This document shows positions 16,106 through 18,712 of a DNA stretch of 18,712 bases, piece by piece. The stretch is taken from positions 1-18,712 of the forward strand of contig JAVBLD010000037.1 in NCBI GenBank assembly GCA_031553705.1, read 5' to 3'. The number at the start of each line of letters is the position of its first letter. Position 1 is the first letter of the stretch. Under the pieces are notes generated by a model that did no database searches, was not told the origin of the DNA, and was given only the letters and a program-made list of their open reading frames with translations. The position numbers and the translations under genes are program-made. This stretch comes from JAVBLD01 sp031553705 (lineage in GTDB: Bacteria; Bacteroidota; Bacteroidia; Bacteroidales; Marinifilaceae).

Positions 16106-16169
16106 CATCTCGTATAAAAAGAAGAATCTTTTTATGCGAGATGGTTGATAATTAATGCTTAAAGCATTA
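16106..16169 (-). terminator. Intrinsic terminator of glutamine synthetase, with an accessory hairpin
   Basis: Arms at 16106-16122 and 16127-16143 form a 17-bp stem with one mismatch and an AGAA/TTCT loop. On the minus strand it is followed by a T-rich run (TCAATTATTCTTTTATTTTT), the classic intrinsic terminator layout. A second small perfect hairpin, TAATGCT/AGCATTA at 16153-16169, lies between it and the glutamine synthetase stop codon. Together they should insulate the glutamine synthetase gene from the efflux operon. Confidence 0.85.
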
Positions 16170-16177
16170 TTGAAGAT

Positions 16178-17692
16178 TTATCCGCAGTGGTAGTATTTCT
16201 TTACCATCTCCGACATCAGTTCCGGATGGGCTTTTATCTCCTGACGGATATAAGTGTCATTGAATGCTTTGAGGCTTTGGATCAAACTGCTGATCATGTT
16301 GTGCTCAAATACATTATGCGATTCATATATGTTCCGCTGACGGTTGAGGGCTTCCGCCGATGCCGTACAGCTATCTGGAAGTTGTTCGAGTGTAGCCACC
16401 TTATCTTTATACTCTTCTTTGTGGATATTTACGTCCACGTAAGTTCTTGCGGTTATTTCCAATGCATCGGATAGTTCGAATCCATGACGGCATGCCACGC
16501 ACACTGCTGCCAGAAGTTGATAGACATCGGCCGAACCGTCGGCCGAACGTATTTCAACGGTTTGTTTCACAGAGGTATCCGGTTTGACCGGTTTTTCGAG
16601 CGGGTTGACCTGCGAACTCATATCTTTTTGCGAAGTCCATCCCAGCGGCACGCGAACCAGTACCGAGCGGTTCCTGTCCCCCCAGCATATATTGGTCGGA
16701 GCCTCTTGTTTCGGAACAAGCCGGAAATAGGAGGTAGGGTTGGTATTTCCGAATGCGGTGATGGAAGGGGCAAGCGTGATCAGTCCGGCAATTGCCTTTT
16801 TGGCTGTTTCGGAAAGTTTACCCGAAGCGTCGAGCATCCGGTTTTCGCCATCTTTCATTATGCGCATGTGTACATGAAGTCCCGATCCGGCTTTACCTTC
16901 GATGATCTTAGGAGCGAAACTCACATCGTAGCCGTAATTATATGCCAGGTTACGGATGATCCATTTAGCTACAATCAATTGGTCGGCCGCCTCTTCCACG
17001 TCTGTCGGCAAAAATTCTATTTCGTTTTGCTCATATATTTTGCCATTCAGAGTAAAATTGCCTACCTCGCTATGTCCGTATTTTACCTTTCCTCCCGCTA
17101 TGGCTATATAGTGCATGCAATCGGTGCGGAACTGGTTGAATTTGGAGAAAGGCCCCGATTCATGGTATCCCCGTTGGTTTACGGCCGGAAATTTACTCAG
17201 CTCTTCATCTTCTTCGGCTACTACATAATATTCGAGCTCGCCCATCGCCTCGAAAGTCATTCCTGTTACTTCGGTGAAGGACTTGCTTGCTTTGTAAAGC
17301 GTGTATTCGGGAGAAACTTCATGCCTGTTGCCGTCTTTGTCAAAGAACGAACAAAGAAAGCAGAGCGTAGGCCGGCTTGCAAGCAAGTCGATAAATGCCG
17401 TACGAAAACGCGGAATCACATATAAATCGCTGTTACCGGTTTCGATAAAGGGAAAAAGACTTGATCCGTCGACCCGTTCGCCACAGGTCAGTATCGATTC
17501 CAGGTAATCCGTGCTGTGGACCACAAAATTAAGCGTTTTGATTCTGCCGTCGGCAGCAGGATACATAAAATCTATCATACGGATATCGAAATCCGCCACT
17601 AATTTGATCATGTCGGCTTTTGTGAATTCCCGCGCAGGTTTCTGCAATATTTTGGTCAGCGGATTGGAGACCAAGAGCTGTTCATTATTCAT
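16178..17692 (-). CDS. glnA: Glutamine synthetase (Bacteroidales GlnA-type)
   Basis: Makes glutamine from glutamate, ammonia and ATP in the cytoplasm; 504 residues, near GSI length and far shorter than the 700-plus residues of GSIII. The beta-grasp N-terminus is about 20-130. Active-site features by motif: E152 and E154 in GELEYYV, E209 in GHSEVGN, E224 in EQNEIEF, H273 and H275 in SGLHVHM, the NPTSYFRLVPKQEAPTN stretch with R324, R340 in GDRNRS, and E380 and R382 in VEIRSADGSAD. A segment of about eight residues between SEVG and EQNE is longer than in enterobacterial GSI, and I see no clear counterpart of the adenylylation tyrosine loop. The protein closely resembles GlnA-like enzymes remembered from Bacteroides. 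It is a single-gene unit with its own terminator. GSIII is the usual main assimilatory enzyme in these bacteria, so this may be the secondary one. Confidence 0.93.
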   Translation of the reverse strand: MNNEQLLVSNPLTKILQKPAREFTKADMIKLVADFDIRMIDFMYPAADGRIKTLNFVVHSTDYLESILTCGERVDGSSLFPFIETGNSDLYVIPRFRTAFIDLLASRPTLCFLCSFFDKDGNRHEVSPEYTLYKASKSFTEVTGMTFEAMGELEYYVVAEEDEELSKFPAVNQRGYHESGPFSKFNQFRTDCMHYIAIAGGKVKYGHSEVGNFTLNGKIYEQNEIEFLPTDVEEAADQLIVAKWIIRNLAYNYGYDVSFAPKIIEGKAGSGLHVHMRIMKDGENRMLDASGKLSETAKKAIAGLITLAPSITAFGNTNPTSYFRLVPKQEAPTNICWGDRNRSVLVRVPLGWTSQKDMSSQVNPLEKPVKPDTSVKQTVEIRSADGSADVYQLLAAVCVACRHGFELSDALEITARTYVDVNIHKEEYKDKVATLEQLPDSCTASAEALNRQRNIYESHNVFEHNMISSLIQSLKAFNDTYIRQEIKAHPELMSEMVKKYYHCG

Positions 17693-17757
17693 AGAGTAAA
17701 TAAGGTTTTAAATTTTTGAATGAAATCTACTACTTCCGGTGCGAGTAAAAATATATA

Positions 17758-17765
17758 CAAATGTA
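17758..17765 (-). promoter_or_regulatory. Candidate -7 box for glutamine synthetase
   Basis: The minus strand reads TACATTTG, an exact TAnnTTTG match, 65 bases before the glutamine synthetase ATG. A TTTG lies farther upstream (in TCTTTTGTCC), but with a spacing of 26 bases instead of the usual 19-21, so the -33 element is imperfect. Confidence 0.35.
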
Positions 17766-18066
17766 GAATAATCGCTCTAAGAATAGCAGGACAAAAGATT
17801 TTTTTTGAGTAAATCGTACTTATGTTGATGTTACCTGGACGGGATTTTTTTTCGTATAAAGTCGCTTGAAAAAAGCGATTTTACAGAATTCAGTTAAAGT
17901 ATCGGGGATAATGGCCATATTAAAATGCCAATAGAGATCCGGAAGCATATTATTCGAAATATGAATCTTATTGATCCTTTGAAAAATATAAGTATAATTA
18001 TTTGAAGATATTGGCGTTGTAGAACGAATCAAAAATCGCCCGATGGCAATTTGGAAAATCAGGAAC

Positions 18067-18121
18067 TTAGGTAATTATTTGGAAATATTGTAATAAATAT
18101 TCCTGATCATTTAGGTAATTA
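18067..18121. repeat. 11-bp direct repeat TTAGGTAATTA
   Basis: TTAGGTAATTA occurs at 18067-18077 and again at 18111-18121, 44 bases start to start, about four helical turns. Between the copies lies a bulged inverted repeat (GGAAATATT against AATATTCC). The second copy ends 26 bases before the candidate plus-strand -7 box. This could be a paired protein-binding site for the lipoprotein promoter, but AT-rich DNA makes such repeats common. Confidence 0.4.
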
Positions 18122-18147
18122 ACTATATGATTTTATGTTTTTTATTA

Positions 18148-18155
18148 TATATTTG
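18148..18155 (+). promoter_or_regulatory. Candidate -7 box for the plus-strand lipoprotein gene
   Basis: TATATTTG fits the Bacteroides TAnnTTTG -7 consensus exactly. No TTTG is present at the -33 spacing. If used, it would give a 5' leader of roughly 190 bases before the ATG at 18355, a leader that includes the unused Shine-Dalgarno sequence. Confidence 0.3.
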
Positions 18156-18249
18156 CGAATATTGTATCGCATTGACCTGTTAAATTATGGCATAAAAAAC
18201 ATTTTAAATTGAATGGTCAGTAAGAAAAACAATAATATTATTCAAAAAG

Positions 18250-18258
18250 AAAGGAGGT
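18250..18258 (+). promoter_or_regulatory. Consensus Shine-Dalgarno sequence without a start codon
   Basis: AAAGGAGGT is fully complementary to the usual 3' end of 16S rRNA, yet no ATG, GTG or TTG begins a frame within 15 bases; TAATAAGAATAAATAA follows, dense in stops. The nearest annotated start is about 97 bases downstream. Such sites are uncommon in Bacteroidetes. It may be chance, a ribosome standby site, or part of a leader RNA. Confidence 0.35.
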
Positions 18259-18354
18259 AATAAGAATAAATAAAGAACCGTTAAAATAAGCAGCATCAGT
18301 GTGTGTCGGTAAATATTAATCCATCATCATTATAAACTTTCTAAACAAACGACT

Positions 18355-18712
18355 ATGACAAAACAATTATGGCGTGTTATTATAATAAGTTGCATCTTCG
18401 CCACAGGTTGCGTAAAGGAGGACTTGGATATAGCTCCGGATGATGCTGCAAAAAAGAAGGGAACTTTCGCAGACCTGTATAAATGTGATGAAGAGGTATA
18501 CCAAAGGCTAAAAGGGAATCCCGGATTCCTGGCCTTACACGCTCAGAATTCGGACTTAAGAACCTACCTTGAGAAAAGAGAGAAGGAAAACTTCAAATTC
18601 AATACAGTGCACGACTTTAGAGATAATGTCAAAACCTTTGAACGGAAATATGACATTCCGCTGCTTGCCCCTTACCTGATCAGGTATAGAGACGAAACTA
18701 CCGTCAGGACAA
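18355..18712 (+). CDS. Unrecognised lipoprotein, 5' part only
   Basis: The first 119 codons of a plus-strand gene that is open at the right edge of the window. A signal peptide with a lipobox (FATGC) places the lipidated cysteine at residue 19, followed by an acidic stretch (VKEDLDIAPDD). The mature part is charged and looks helical, rich in Lys and Glu (LEKREKENFKF). I do not recognise a family and assign no function. It is the only plus-strand gene, transcribed away from glutamine synthetase. The start is the first ATG of the frame; no Shine-Dalgarno lies directly before it, only an AAACAAAC run, which is normal for Bacteroidetes. It is absent from simple ORF listings because it lacks a stop within the window. 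Confidence 0.8.
   Translation, partial: MTKQLWRVIIISCIFATGCVKEDLDIAPDDAAKKKGTFADLYKCDEEVYQRLKGNPGFLALHAQNSDLRTYLEKREKENFKFNTVHDFRDNVKTFERKYDIPLLAPYLIRYRDETTVRT

Larger units (their letters stand above)
17693..18354. other. 662-bp AT-rich divergent intergenic region
   Basis: This region separates the glutamine synthetase gene (minus) from the lipoprotein gene (plus) and must carry both promoters. It is strongly AT-rich. It contains one candidate -7 box in each direction, an 11-bp direct repeat, a bulged inverted repeat at 18080-18102 and an isolated consensus Shine-Dalgarno sequence. A 70-codon minus-strand frame (17820-18032) has no recognisable domain and low-complexity AT-driven composition, so I do not call it a gene. 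No tRNA, insertion sequence ends or CRISPR units were seen. Confidence 0.55.

Noticed and set aside
16484..17425. Long plus-strand open frame of 313 codons opposite glutamine synthetase.
   Set aside because: It is a shadow of the well-supported glutamine synthetase gene; its protein is rich in Phe, His, Arg and Cys without any domain pattern.
17820..18032. 70-codon minus-strand frame in the large gap.
   Set aside because: No recognisable motif, no evident start context, and composition typical of translated AT-rich non-coding DNA.

Overview
The window looks like chromosome of a Bacteroidales bacterium (Bacteroides, Parabacteroides or Dysgonomonas relatives). The signs are a SusC/SusD pair, an ECF sigma factor with a FecR-type anti-sigma that has a DUF4974-like C-terminus, a DUF4843 lipoprotein, the Bacteroidetes forms of heavy-metal RND efflux proteins, a Bacteroidales-type glutamine synthetase, and little use of Shine-Dalgarno sites. 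Genus cannot be fixed from the sequence alone. All genes run on the minus strand except the last, a partial lipoprotein gene on the plus strand. I saw no tRNA, rRNA, insertion sequence, integrase or CRISPR array.

Region A (about 20-7735, minus) is a regulated outer-membrane uptake locus read as ECF sigma > FecR anti-sigma > SusC > SusD > DUF4843 lipoprotein. The SusC protein carries an N-terminal STN signalling domain. The expected circuit is: ligand bound at SusC is sensed by FecR through the STN domain, the sigma factor is released, and the susCD genes are transcribed. The ligand is not identifiable here, and the operon may continue beyond the left edge. An 8-bp perfect inverted repeat lies between fecR and susC.

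Region B (8056-16061, minus) is a copper/silver-type tripartite efflux locus read as HYC_CC_PP-like Cys/His-rich protein > CusA-like RND pump > CusC-like outer-membrane channel > CusB-like adaptor > small secreted HMA-domain protein, closed by an 11-bp perfect hairpin. Nearly every component carries extra metal-ligand material: a Cys/His cluster in the lead protein, a 70-residue Met/Gly/Ser insert in the channel, an N-terminal heavy-metal-binding motif and a C-terminal HMA domain in the adaptor, and a separate exported HMA protein closely related to that fused domain. The pump is about 225 residues longer than E. coli CusA (from memory), with extra membrane segments in its middle. No cusF, P-type ATPase or metal-responsive regulator is visible.

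Region C (16106-17692, minus) is glutamine synthetase with a strong hairpin terminator. Region D is a 662-bp AT-rich gap (17693-18354) with candidate promoters pointing both ways, a direct repeat and a consensus Shine-Dalgarno sequence with no start codon. It is followed by the 5' part of an unrecognised lipoprotein gene that runs off the right edge.

The most distinctive content is the metal-binding elaboration of the efflux operon. The individual families are known in Bacteroidetes, so I describe the locus as an unusual combination rather than a proven new system.
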